The notes: generated by a model from the letters alone, not told the origin. Shown: positions 1 through 8,631, counted from the first letter of the stretch. The stretch: DNA of 24,974 bases from an uncultured Megasphaera sp. (GCF_958350005.1 NZ_CATWFF010000008.1:1-24974); one strand, 5' to 3'. Numbers and translations are program-made.

Positions 1-51
1 ATGTATTTTAAGATATTTTTATATAGATTATTAGGATATGGGGGAACGAAG

Positions 52-1524
52 ATGAAGAAGATGTATAGAAATATGCTTGTTGCCATGATGCTTACTGCCA
101 TGGGAGGAACGGCGCTGGCTGCAGATACTGCTGTCCGTCCTGTTGATATTACGCCGGAACTGCGGGAGGAGCTGGCTCAGAAAATTGCCGATGATGCAGC
201 TCAGAGCGCACAGAGAGCGGCTGCAGAACGGGCGAAGACGAAGGAAGTCGATCCTGTCATCGTCGTCGGCCGTGTGGCACCGGATCAGGCAGTGGACCTG
301 ACGCTGCCCAAAACGGTCCGCATGGCTCTTGATTACAACAGGGATATTAAAAATGCACACTATAGTCTGAAAAGTGCAGAATATAGCATTGATGAAGCGC
401 GGGCCGGGAAAATGCCGGAAGTAAGTTATACCTTCGACGCCGGCCGGTCCAAGACATCCAGTGCCATGGGATCTACCATGGGCAACAGTTTTGGCAACGG
501 CCTGAATGTGACGATTCCTATTTATACGGGCGGGTTGGTTGAAGGAAACATTGCCGTAGCCAAGCTGGGCAAGACGACGGCGCAGGAAGAAATTCTCCGT
601 GTCGAACAGGCTACGAAACTGGCTGCTGTACAGGGATATTTTGGACTTCTTGCCTACGAAGAACTGCAGGGAGTCTATCATGAATCGGTAACCAACCTTC
701 AGGGCCACCTGGATAATGTAACGGCTCAGTATAATGTCGGCACTGTAGCCAAACTGGATGTTCTTACGTCTAACGTATCGCTGGCCAATGCCAAGACCGA
801 TGCCGTTACGGCCGACAACAACGTTGCCAATGCCGAAGCCAATCTGAATAATATTCTGGGCTTGCCGCTGCAGACCAAACTGGTTCTGTCTGATCATACG
901 CTGCCTTTTGATACGTATGATATTTCCCTGCAGGAAGCACTGGACTATGCCATGAAGTACAGACCGGAAGTTCTCCAGGCAGCTCTCAGTGTCCAGTCGG
1001 CAGAAGAAAATATCGGCATTGCCGGAGCCGGCAATAAGCCGACCGTATCGGTCAGTGCCGGAGAAAACTGGAGTGATGACACCTTCCCAGGCACGAGCAA
1101 TAATGGCTGGAAAGTAGCCGGCGGCGTGACATTTAAATTTTATGACGGCGGCGCAACCAAGGCCAAGGTAAATCAGGCAAAACAGGCGCTGCTGACGGCC
1201 CGCGAAACGGAACAGAAAACCCGTGAAGCTGTACAGCTGGAAGTAAAGCAGGCGTATCTCAATATTCGCAGTGCAGCTCAGAAAGTAGAAGCAACGCAGT
1301 CGGCAGTGGCCCAGGCAGAAGAAAGCTTTAAAATTGCCCGCGTCCGCTATCAGGCCGGTGTTGGCATTAACCTGGATGTTCTCGACGCTCAGCTCAATCT
1401 GAACCAGGCTAAGACCAATCATATTCAGGCTTTGTACGACTATAATGTCGGCATTGCTCAGCTGGAACAGGCTATGGGCGTCGATGTCCGTTCCGGCGTC
1501 ATCCATCCGGAAGCACGTCAGTAG
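52..1524 (+). CDS. tolC: TolC-family outer membrane efflux protein
   Basis: This is a TolC/OEP-family channel: a trimeric outer membrane barrel with a long periplasmic helical tunnel that serves efflux pumps or type I secretion. The ORF is open from base 1, but I place the start at ATG 52 because GGGGGA at 40-45 lies 6 nt upstream and the product (490 aa) then begins with a signal peptide (MKKMYRN, hydrophobic stretch, likely cut at ALA-ADT). Two OEP repeats are visible, each with long Ala/Gln/Asn-rich helices and the family pattern of an 'A..Y' strand followed by 'V..A'. Typical phrases are YNVGTVAKLDVL and its second-repeat counterpart YQAGVGINLDVLDAQ. No inner membrane pump or adaptor gene is adjacent in the window; the next gene, tamB, is 203 nt downstream. 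Which transporter it serves cannot be told from here. Confidence in the family is high. Confidence 0.93.
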   Translation: MKKMYRNMLVAMMLTAMGGTALAADTAVRPVDITPELREELAQKIADDAAQSAQRAAAERAKTKEVDPVIVVGRVAPDQAVDLTLPKTVRMALDYNRDIKNAHYSLKSAEYSIDEARAGKMPEVSYTFDAGRSKTSSAMGSTMGNSFGNGLNVTIPIYTGGLVEGNIAVAKLGKTTAQEEILRVEQATKLAAVQGYFGLLAYEELQGVYHESVTNLQGHLDNVTAQYNVGTVAKLDVLTSNVSLANAKTDAVTADNNVANAEANLNNILGLPLQTKLVLSDHTLPFDTYDISLQEALDYAMKYRPEVLQAALSVQSAEENIGIAGAGNKPTVSVSAGENWSDDTFPGTSNNGWKVAGGVTFKFYDGGATKAKVNQAKQALLTARETEQKTREAVQLEVKQAYLNIRSAAQKVEATQSAVAQAEESFKIARVRYQAGVGINLDVLDAQLNLNQAKTNHIQALYDYNVGIAQLEQAMGVDVRSGVIHPEARQ

Positions 1525-1587
1525 TCCTGAAATTGTGTCCAGTAGCGGCAGTTGGATTATCAATAAGAAAGCAGGGCGGAAAACAAA

Positions 1588-1604
1588 GTTAAACGTTTTT
1601 TAAC
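1588..1604. repeat. Small inverted repeat upstream of tamB
   Basis: GTTAAA (1588-1593) and TTTAAC (1599-1604) form a perfect 6-bp inverted repeat around a 5-nt centre. A TATACT hexamer lies at 1613-1618 with a weak -35-like TTAAAC (1589-1594) 18 nt before it, so the repeat would cover the -35 position of that weak promoter. It could be an operator; no matching regulator is known to me. Confidence 0.35.
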
Positions 1605-1641
1605 AATTTGCGTATACTGCGTGTTTTCTGGCCTCTGTTTC

Positions 1642-1670
1642 TTGATTTTACACAATAGCATAGGTAGAAT
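1642..1670 (+). promoter_or_regulatory. Probable sigma-70 promoter for tamB
   Basis: TTGATT (1642-1647) and TAGAAT (1665-1670) are separated by 17 nt, the ideal spacing, and match the consensus boxes at 4/6 and 5/6 positions. Transcription would start near 1677, about 50 nt before the tamB start. An alternative weaker promoter ends at TATACT 1613-1618. No terminator was found between tolC and tamB, so read-through from tolC is also possible. Confidence 0.5.
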
Positions 1671-1706
1671 AAAGGGAGAATTGTAGTTATACAGTTTTCC
1701 CTTTAT
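1669..1706 (+). repeat. Hairpin in the tamB 5' region
   Basis: ATAAAGGGAGAA (1669-1680) pairs along its full 12 nt with TTTTCCCTTTAT (1695-1706), with one G-U wobble and a 14-nt loop. It is not followed by a T run, so it is not an obvious terminator. It overlaps the proposed -10 box and ends 8 nt before the tamB ribosome binding site. A transcript from the upstream promoter or from tolC would carry the whole hairpin, while one from the 1665 box would lack part of the left arm. Confidence 0.5.
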
Positions 1707-1727
1707 CTGTATATAAGGAGTTCCTTT

Positions 1728-4700
1728 GTGAAGAAAAAATGGATAGCAGGCTGTGCCGTGTCGGCCTTCTTTTTATCAGCGTGCGTGGTATTCTGGATGG
1801 AAAAGCCGGCATTGACACAGATGCTGAACGATACCGTACGGACAACAGCAAACAGTAAATTGAATGGAACCCTGTCGTTTGACTCTATGGATATTTCCCT
1901 GTCCGGTAAAGTCATTATTTCCCGGCCCGTTATCCGGGATACAGCCGGACAGGTCGTTTTGGAGGGAGACGATGTACAGGTATATGTCAATCCCAGTAAG
2001 ATACTGCCGTCTCTGCGCAAAGGAGCAGTGCTGGAAGCACTGGATACGATTGATATTCGCAAGCCTGTGCTGCATGTGTGGGAAGGCAGTGATGGCACCT
2101 GGAATATAGCCTCTCTGATTCGAACGAACAACGAAACGAAGGATACAGGATTTCGCGGTACTGTACGGCTGGAGGAAGGGACTGTAAGGACCCGGCTTCC
2201 TGGGGGACAGCTCGTCGTGATGGATAATCTGCAGGGAGGCCTGTCTTTTGCCAATTATCCGACGAATCTGGCTGTCAATGCCGATGGGTATGTAGATGGA
2301 CAGGCCGTCAGTGTATCCGGTACGTATAAGTCTTCTCGACACTACAATGTAGTCGTACAGGCCCGTAAAATAAACGCACTGTATGGTGTTCCCTTTCTGC
2401 CTGGCAATGTAGATGTAGCTCTTCACAGCGGGACTGTTGAAAATGTGAAAGTCCGCGTTGCCAATGACCGGAAAGGCTTTTTCCTGTCCGGCCAGGCTGA
2501 TGTATCCAATGGTTCGGCATCGGCATACGGTGTCGATATTGGTGATGTAACGGGGCATGTAGATGTATCCAGCCATGATGTCAAACTCCGTCAGCTTCGT
2601 GGTACCGTAAACGGACAGGCCTTCAGGGCTGACGGGACGGTAGTAACCAATGGCAGTGAACCTGTTTTCGATATAGCTGTCGATGCGCCAAGTGTGTCCC
2701 TTGACGCCTTTTCCGACATACTGCCCGTTTCTGCAGAAGGAACGGCAGGCTTTTCCGGTAAGATCTGGGGATCAGCCAGTCGACTGAATGGGCAGGGAAA
2801 ACTGCATCTGTCGCATGTGTCTTACAATGGCTGGTCTCTGGATGAAGGATCCATGGATATTTCCTACAGTGATCATGTACTGCAGGCTGCTAACCTGGAA
2901 CTTTCCGGATGGGGAGGAACGGTTCGCGGCAAGGCCACCTATCAGGATAATACTGGTGCCTATGCGGCTTCCCTTCAGGCTGAGCACATCGATTTGTCGC
3001 AAGTGCCGCAGGTATCTCCGGCTGTTGCAGGCTCTATTGACGGGACCGTGCAGGTTTCCGGCAACAGTCAGGACCATTCTGTATGGGCTGCAGCGCATGT
3101 TGAGGCGGCAGGCTTGTCCTGTAACGGACTGGATGTGCAGAACCTTTCTGCTGATGCTACGTACGCCAATGATATCGTGCAACTTGCTGATTTGCGCGCA
3201 TCTGTCGGCGGCGGCACCATTCAGGGCGGCGGCACCTATGATGTGGCTTCCCGCATTCCGGATATTTCCTTTACAGCCCATGAGATTCCTCTGGATGTGG
3301 CAAGCCCCTATGCCGGCATTCCCATGTCCGGAACGGCCTCTCTGACGGGACATGTGTACGGATCAGACTGGAACTGGGATGTACAGTTCAATGCAGCCAA
3401 CGGCGCTGTTCAGCAGATGCCTTTTGACAGCATTGACGGCTCCGTACGGGGCAGAGGCCGGATCATAGAGATTCCTGCATTGTACTGGCGGTATGTAGAT
3501 GGCGTTCATACCCTGCAGGGGCGGGCAGATTTAGACAGCCGGGAAGTGCAGGGCTCCCTGAAAACAGAACACATGCGGATTGAAAAGCTCTTGCCGGCCA
3601 TAGGCAGAAGCGATATTCCCATGACCGGCTGGGCTGATAATGTCGTGACCTTCAGCGGTCCTGTTGATCAGCTGAAGGCGTCTGGTGCCTTTCGTCTGAC
3701 CAGCGGTTCCTACAGCGGCTATTTATATAAAAATATCAGTGCTGACTACCGTGTCGATGATGGAACGGTATACCTGAAGAACGGCGATATTTCATCATAC
3801 AATGCGTCTGTATCTCTTGCTGGCTCTATTGGCAAATCCCTTGATCTTACGATTGAAGGCCGGCAGCTGGACATTGCCCGCATGATGCCGGGAAATAAAC
3901 TGCCTCGCAGCGGACTGTTCAACATCAAGGCTCATGTTGGCGGGACCATGGACAATCCTGCTGCCAGTGGAGAACTGCGGTCAGACAGCCTGACGATTAA
4001 CGGCATGCCGCTGACGAATGTTCATGGCGATTTTGCCTATTATGACCGTATGATGCGCCTGACTGATCTGCATGTAGAGCAAAATGGCGGTTCTTTTGAC
4101 GGCAACTTGCTGTACCGGACAGAAGATGGCCTGATTCGGGGCATGGCCAGCGTACAGGGCGGCGATATTGCCAGTGCGCTGAAACTGGCAGGTGTACCTG
4201 TTCAGAACGTAGAAGGACGGGTAGACGGCCGTGTCGATTTAAGCGGTACCCTGCACAACCCGACAGCAGCGATTCAGGGCTCTGTTTCCCAGGCTTCCCT
4301 GGCCGGCATGGCTGTGTCACCGACTGACATAGATGTTAAACTGGAAAATGGCGTCATTACGGTAAATAAACTGGCCCTGGAAGCCGGCAGCAGTTTGCTG
4401 GCTGCCCAGGGAACCTATGCGATCCACGGACCGGCGGCCATTCAGTTTGCAGCACGTAATTTTCCATCTAAAGTTTTGCTGGGAATTGCCGGGCGGGATG
4501 ACATTCAGGTTGATGCACCTATTGATTTTTCTGCTGAACTGGGCGGTTCCGGTGACGATCTTACGGCGAATGTATCTGCTCAGCTGGGCAGCGGTACGAT
4601 TAACGGCATTTCCTTTACCAATGCCGTTGCCATGCTCAATATTGGTGACGGAAACATTCACATTCAGCAGGCCTATTTGGCGCGGGATCCCTATAAGGCC

Positions 4701-6023
4701 GCAGCTTACGGTGACATACCGGTCAGTGCTCTTCACGGCGGCCGGGGAGCGGAACCGATGAATGTAACGGTCAAGCTGGATAATGCCGGCCTGGATGCGC
4801 TGACTTTTCTGACTCCCTGGATTACCAGCGCTCAAGGCGATATTACAGGTTCTCTGAAAATCGGCGGCACCCTGGCAGATCCGCAAATTTATGGCTCACT
4901 GGGCGTTCAGGACGGATCCATGCAGATTCGCGGCATTTCCTATCCCCTTCGCAGTATAACGGGGCAGCTTGCTTTTAACGGCACTTCAGCTTCTGTCGAA
5001 GGATCAGCAACGATGGATAAGGAGGGGGCGAAACATCCCGGCACCGTAGCGCTGCAGGGACAGGCATCCTGGCAGGGGTGGCAGTTTACCAAGTACAGCG
5101 GTTCCCTTGATGCGGACCGGCTGGCTGTGGACAGTGCATACTTTACAGGTCCCTTGACGGGTCATTTGAGTATTGCCCCAGGTGATGCATATCCGCGGCT
5201 GGGCGGTATTATTACAGTGGATAACGCAACTATCGATGTGCCTCTCAGCTTATCGGAAAGTACAGTAGCTCCCAATGTGGAATTAGACGTTACCCTGGCG
5301 CTGGGGGATAAAGTTCGGTTGTATAATCCGGCATTATATGATTTAATGGTAAACGGGGCTGTAACATTTAAGGGCACAGCCAGTCATCCTGCTCCATCGG
5401 GACGGTTTGAAGCCAATGGCGGAAAAATCCATTACTTGGATACGAATTTCTCCATCAGTAAAGCCAAAGCTGATTTTTCGCAGATGGATTCGTTCCTGCC
5501 GGTTATCGATCTGGAAGGGACGAGCCGCGTAGGCCAGTATAATGTGCTGCTGACACTGCGGGGGCCAGTAGATTCTATGGATATGCTTCTCCGTTCCAAT
5601 CCGCCGCTGACGAGACAGCAGATTATTTCACTTATTACGCTGCGCAACAGCAGTGGCAAACAGCAAAGTTCGTTGACAGAAGAAGATATGAATGCCCTGG
5701 TGGGCTCAGGTATTCGCCTGACCCTGAACAGTCTGGGTATTACGCAGGAACTGGAACGGGCTTTGTCTCTCGATATGGTTACCGTTACCAATGGCTCCCT
5801 GGACCTGGCTGATAAAAATACGGATATGAGCCGCAACTACTATAACATTGAAATGGGCAAGTATTTGTTCAACAACTTTATGGTTACGGCAGCCTTTGGC
5901 CTGAACCATGATGACAATCGGTTTGGTATCCAGTATGATTTGGGCAGCAAGTTCAGTCTGAATGCCTGGACGTCAGATGACAATGCCTTTGCCGGCGGCC
6001 TGTACCGCTATTCCTTCTGGTAG
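1728..6023 (+). CDS. tamB: TamB-family (AsmA-like, DUF490) envelope protein
   Basis: TamB proteins are very long beta-structured periplasmic proteins anchored in the inner membrane that bridge to the outer membrane. They work in OMP assembly with Omp85 proteins and in phospholipid movement to the outer membrane. The product has 1431 aa. It starts at GTG 1728, 7 nt after AAGGAG (1715-1720), with a basic then hydrophobic N-terminus. The body is a monotonous series of short beta-strand repeats rich in G, D, S and N, as in AsmA-like proteins. The last ~340 residues fit the TamB C-terminal domain: the run around LRSNPPLTRQQIISLITLRN and the ending in aromatic residues (LYRYSFW) are typical. No tamA is present; the adjacent bamA is the likely Omp85 partner, as is usual in diderm Firmicutes. 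LSAC at residues 16-19 looks like a lipobox, but the hydrophobic run continues after it, so a signal anchor is equally possible. Confidence 0.93.
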   Translation: MKKKWIAGCAVSAFFLSACVVFWMEKPALTQMLNDTVRTTANSKLNGTLSFDSMDISLSGKVIISRPVIRDTAGQVVLEGDDVQVYVNPSKILPSLRKGAVLEALDTIDIRKPVLHVWEGSDGTWNIASLIRTNNETKDTGFRGTVRLEEGTVRTRLPGGQLVVMDNLQGGLSFANYPTNLAVNADGYVDGQAVSVSGTYKSSRHYNVVVQARKINALYGVPFLPGNVDVALHSGTVENVKVRVANDRKGFFLSGQADVSNGSASAYGVDIGDVTGHVDVSSHDVKLRQLRGTVNGQAFRADGTVVTNGSEPVFDIAVDAPSVSLDAFSDILPVSAEGTAGFSGKIWGSASRLNGQGKLHLSHVSYNGWSLDEGSMDISYSDHVLQAANLELSGWGGTVRGKATYQDNTGAYAASLQAEHIDLSQVPQVSPAVAGSIDGTVQVSGNSQDHSVWAAAHVEAAGLSCNGLDVQNLSADATYANDIVQLADLRASVGGGTIQGGGTYDVASRIPDISFTAHEIPLDVASPYAGIPMSGTASLTGHVYGSDWNWDVQFNAANGAVQQMPFDSIDGSVRGRGRIIEIPALYWRYVDGVHTLQGRADLDSREVQGSLKTEHMRIEKLLPAIGRSDIPMTGWADNVVTFSGPVDQLKASGAFRLTSGSYSGYLYKNISADYRVDDGTVYLKNGDISSYNASVSLAGSIGKSLDLTIEGRQLDIARMMPGNKLPRSGLFNIKAHVGGTMDNPAASGELRSDSLTINGMPLTNVHGDFAYYDRMMRLTDLHVEQNGGSFDGNLLYRTEDGLIRGMASVQGGDIASALKLAGVPVQNVEGRVDGRVDLSGTLHNPTAAIQGSVSQASLAGMAVSPTDIDVKLENGVITVNKLALEAGSSLLAAQGTYAIHGPAAIQFAARNFPSKVLLGIAGRDDIQVDAPIDFSAELGGSGDDLTANVSAQLGSGTINGISFTNAVAMLNIGDGNIHIQQAYLARDPYKAAAYGDIPVSALHGGRGAEPMNVTVKLDNAGLDALTFLTPWITSAQGDITGSLKIGGTLADPQIYGSLGVQDGSMQIRGISYPLRSITGQLAFNGTSASVEGSATMDKEGAKHPGTVALQGQASWQGWQFTKYSGSLDADRLAVDSAYFTGPLTGHLSIAPGDAYPRLGGIITVDNATIDVPLSLSESTVAPNVELDVTLALGDKVRLYNPALYDLMVNGAVTFKGTASHPAPSGRFEANGGKIHYLDTNFSISKAKADFSQMDSFLPVIDLEGTSRVGQYNVLLTLRGPVDSMDMLLRSNPPLTRQQIISLITLRNSSGKQQSSLTEEDMNALVGSGIRLTLNSLGITQELERALSLDMVTVTNGSLDLADKNTDMSRNYYNIEMGKYLFNNFMVTAAFGLNHDDNRFGIQYDLGSKFSLNAWTSDDNAFAGGLYRYSFW

Positions 6024-6057
6024 GAAAAGGGAAGGGCCGTTTATCCATGATGGTCTT

Positions 6058-6130
6058 TGCAAAAAATATGTAATTTCGTGCAAAAATACAAAAAAAGGGG
6101 ATTGACAACAGATTTCATTGCTAGTATGCT
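6058..6130 (+). promoter_or_regulatory. Strong sigma-70 promoter with A-tract upstream region, for bamA operon
   Basis: TTGACA (6102-6107), a 17-nt spacer and TATGCT (6125-6130) form a near-consensus promoter, predicted to start transcription near 6137. Immediately upstream are A-tracts at 6061-6066, 6082-6086 and 6090-6096. The first two lie within an exact direct repeat TGCAAAAA at 6058-6065 and 6079-6086, offset by 21 bp, i.e. two helical turns. This could be an UP element, a bent segment or a binding site. The short stretch 6024-6057 after tamB shows no convincing terminator, only a weak AAGGGCC/GGTCTTT pairing. Confidence 0.8.
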
Positions 6131-6136
6131 GAATTT

Positions 6137-6384
6137 GTTACTCTTTTTGGTACAACCACGGCGGGGCATATAAAAACCGTTGTGCCGGCAGCATAGAGCC
6201 AGGTTGTACAAGTTGATTCAATGGCATGAATGGCTGAGACAGTACCTGGTTTATGCTATGAGATAAAGCCAGTACTGATTCACATAAACTGTATCGGTGC
6301 CGGAAGGCAGATACGGACTGCTGTACGCAATGTAATGGCTAGTTACATCGTACAGAGATTACGAAATACTAAACGGAGGTTTTT
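6137..6384 (+). promoter_or_regulatory. Long structured 5' leader of bamA, unknown class
   Basis: About 245 nt lie between the predicted transcription start and the bamA ATG, and most of them can be folded by eye. GTACAACC (6150-6157) pairs with GGTTGTAC (6202-6209), enclosing ACGG/CCGT (6158-6161 with 6177-6180). ATTCA/TGAAT pairs at 6216-6231. CAGTAC-TGG-TTTAT (6240-6254) pairs with ATAAA-CCA-GTACTG (6263-6277), with single-base bulges. GTATC-TGCC, a GGAA loop, then GGCA-GATAC spans 6291-6314 with a 2-nt bulge. CTGTACG-ATGTAA pairs with TTACAT-CGTACAG over 6321-6355 (13 bp, 2-nt bulge). CCAGGT (6199-6204) could instead pair with ACCTGG (6244-6249), an alternative fold. There is no T run, so it is not a plain terminator. 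The ribosome binding site GGAGG (6375-6379) follows. I do not recognise a known riboswitch. Confidence 0.6.
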
Positions 6385-8592
6385 ATGAATACGCGAAAAA
6401 AGAAAATTCTTGCCCTCATGATTACCAGTGCTATGATGACATGCAGCGTTTGGGCAGCTGATGATGGGGTTACTGGGTATGAGCCGACAAGCGGCGGCAC
6501 TGCTAATAAAGCGTCCAGTCCCGCACCGGCAGCAGATGATAAGGTAGGCGTCAATGCCGTCGTCACCTCAGCAGCCGATGCTTCTACAGATGCTGCCATG
6601 AAAGGTGCGAAATCGGGACTGACCGGGTATGAAACGGAAGAAGAAATGGCAGAAATTGCCAGCGGAAAATCTCCGTCAGAAGTACAGCTGCAGGCAGAAG
6701 AAGCTGTACAGGCCGCTGCGGCAGCACAGGCTGCGGCTGCTCCCAAACCGGTAGCTGAGACCCTTCCCGGCAAGGCCGTACAATTCCCGGCCAGTCTGCC
6801 TAATTACCAAATTGATACGACCGTTCCCGGTTATCCCATGGTCGTCGTGCCGCAGGGACAGGAAGGAAATCTTCCCTATGGAGACTTAGTGGCCGATTCT
6901 GATGTAGCTCCCTATGCAGGAAAACTGGCGACTTCCGTTACGGTCAGCCCCGTGCCGGACAGCCGTATAGAAGCACAGATTCTGCCGCGCCTGGCTATGC
7001 GTGTCGGCGATGCTGTCAATATTGACTATATTCGCCATGACTTGAACGTCATCGGTTCGACTGGATTATTTTCGACAATTAAACCGGCCTTTACCAATGT
7101 TCCTGAAGGGGTGGCGCTGAATTATACGGTTCAGCTTAATCCCGTCGTCAAAGGTGTGGAATTTGCCGGCAACGAATCTATTCCTACGGACGAACTGGAA
7201 AAACTCGTTTCTGTTACGCCTAATTCGGTGCTGAATACGTCTATTGTCAGCCATGATATTGCTGCCATTAATACGCTGTATGGTAATGCCGGCTACATGA
7301 TGAGCCGCGTATCGGCTGTAAATATGGATGACAAGGGCATTCTCCATATCGGCATTTCCGAAGCACATGTAGAAAGCATTATTCTGCGGGGCAATACGAA
7401 GACGCGGGACAAAGTTATTCTGCGGGAACTGCGGTTTAAAAAAGGCGATATTTTCAATAAAGAAGTAGCCAGCCGCAGTATTCAGCGCGTGTACAACACG
7501 GGCTATTTTGAAGATGTCAACGTCCGCCTGCTGCCAGGGAAAAAGAATCCTCAAGACGTTATTGTCGAACTGGACGTAGTAGAACAGAAAACAGGCTCTA
7601 TTACGATCGGTGCGGGCTATTCCGATTCTGACGGCCTTGTAGGTATTCTGGGCCTGAGCGAAACGAACCTTCGCGGCACAGGCGATAAGGTCAGCATTAA
7701 CTGGGAATTTGGCGGCAATACCGACTCGGATCGGAACTATATTTTCTCCTATACCCATCCGTATCTTAACGATGCCGGCGATTCCATTGGCTTCAGCATT
7801 TACGACCGCGAATCGGAATATGATGACTACGATGAAAACGGTGATTCTGTTGCCGATTACGATAAACGGACAACTGGCGGCAGCGTTACGTACGGCCGGG
7901 CCCGCAGTGAATATGTGAGCGACTTCTTTACACTGGAATCGAAAAAGACCAAATATACGGAATATAACAGTGGTTTAGATTATGAAACATTAGACCGAGA
8001 AAATTATCCTGGCTATGAAGACTACATGGACAATAACTTTGGCCAGACCAACAGCCTGAGCTGGTCCCATGTATTCGACAACCGCGACAACGTCTATGAT
8101 CCGACGCGGGGCAAGCGCCTGTCCTTTACAGGGTTCTGGGCTGGCAACGGTCTGGGTGGTGACTTTGATTACTTCAAGTTCATTGCTGAAAACCGCCTGT
8201 ACTACAAAGTCGGCCGGGCCCATGTCATTGCCGTACGGCTCATGGGCGGCATTGCGACAGGCGATATGCCGTACAATGATCTGTTTACCTTGGGCGGCGC
8301 CGATAATCTCCGCGGCTACGAAGATGATGAATTCCGCGGCAACAAGATGTATCAGGCTACTGTTGAATACCGGTATCCTATTGCCAAGAAGATTCAGGGC
8401 GTGTTCTTTGCCGACATGGGTAATGCCTGGGATGGCACGGAAAACATTCCCTGGTACCACAACAGTAATAAGATCCATTATTCAGGAGGCCTTGGATTCC
8501 GCATTACGACGCCAATCGGTCCGGTTCGGCTGGACTATGCTATGAGCTCAGAAGGGGGCAAGTTCCACTTCAGCTTCGGCGGTAAGTTCTAA
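6385..8592 (+). CDS. bamA: BamA / Omp85 outer membrane assembly factor
   Basis: BamA inserts and folds beta-barrel proteins in the outer membrane. The product has 735 aa and starts at ATG 6385, 5 nt after GGAGG. A signal peptide is evident, likely cut after VWA (residue 24). Residues ~25-175 are an Ala-rich, low-complexity stretch with a repeated G(V/L)TGYE motif (28-33 and 78-83). Three POTRA domains follow at about 182-254, 255-328 and 329-401, the last containing the characteristic GNTKTRDKVILREL and YNTGYFEDV phrases. The barrel runs from ~405 to the end. It carries the conserved LRGY of loop 6 (642-645) and a C-terminal strand ending in Phe (FSFGGKF), the usual recognition signal. Three POTRAs rather than the five of proteobacterial BamA agrees with what is known for diderm Firmicutes. 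Three chaperone genes downstream support the role. Confidence 0.96.
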   Translation: MNTRKKKILALMITSAMMTCSVWAADDGVTGYEPTSGGTANKASSPAPAADDKVGVNAVVTSAADASTDAAMKGAKSGLTGYETEEEMAEIASGKSPSEVQLQAEEAVQAAAAAQAAAAPKPVAETLPGKAVQFPASLPNYQIDTTVPGYPMVVVPQGQEGNLPYGDLVADSDVAPYAGKLATSVTVSPVPDSRIEAQILPRLAMRVGDAVNIDYIRHDLNVIGSTGLFSTIKPAFTNVPEGVALNYTVQLNPVVKGVEFAGNESIPTDELEKLVSVTPNSVLNTSIVSHDIAAINTLYGNAGYMMSRVSAVNMDDKGILHIGISEAHVESIILRGNTKTRDKVILRELRFKKGDIFNKEVASRSIQRVYNTGYFEDVNVRLLPGKKNPQDVIVELDVVEQKTGSITIGAGYSDSDGLVGILGLSETNLRGTGDKVSINWEFGGNTDSDRNYIFSYTHPYLNDAGDSIGFSIYDRESEYDDYDENGDSVADYDKRTTGGSVTYGRARSEYVSDFFTLESKKTKYTEYNSGLDYETLDRENYPGYEDYMDNNFGQTNSLSWSHVFDNRDNVYDPTRGKRLSFTGFWAGNGLGGDFDYFKFIAENRLYYKVGRAHVIAVRLMGGIATGDMPYNDLFTLGGADNLRGYEDDEFRGNKMYQATVEYRYPIAKKIQGVFFADMGNAWDGTENIPWYHNSNKIHYSGGLGFRITTPIGPVRLDYAMSSEGGKFHFSFGGKF

Positions 8593-8631
8593 GGATAGTA
8601 TGATAAAGAAATAGGATGCTTTGCCTGGCAG

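Noticed and set aside
31..1563. A 510-codon open frame on the minus strand covering all of tolC
   Set aside because: It is the mirror of a strongly supported gene: tolC has a signal peptide, OEP repeats and a ribosome site, whereas the antisense frame has no recognisable domain or translation signals. Its length reflects codon bias.
2788..3345. Several 150-200-codon frames inside tamB on both strands (for example this one)
   Set aside because: They lack domains and ribosome sites, are rich in Cys, Arg and Trp in the way of out-of-frame translations, and lie wholly within the tamB coding frame.
6024..6066. AAGGGCC / GGTCTTT pairing after tamB as a terminator
   Set aside because: Two of seven pairs are G-U, the loop is long, and the sequence after the stem is A-rich, not T-rich.
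6216..6290. GGCTGAGA followed by ACCTGG in the bamA leader, resembling part of a TPP riboswitch
   Set aside because: The other conserved TPP element (the CTGG-TAATGCCAGCGTAGGGA region) is missing and the pairing pattern differs; bamA is also an unlikely target.
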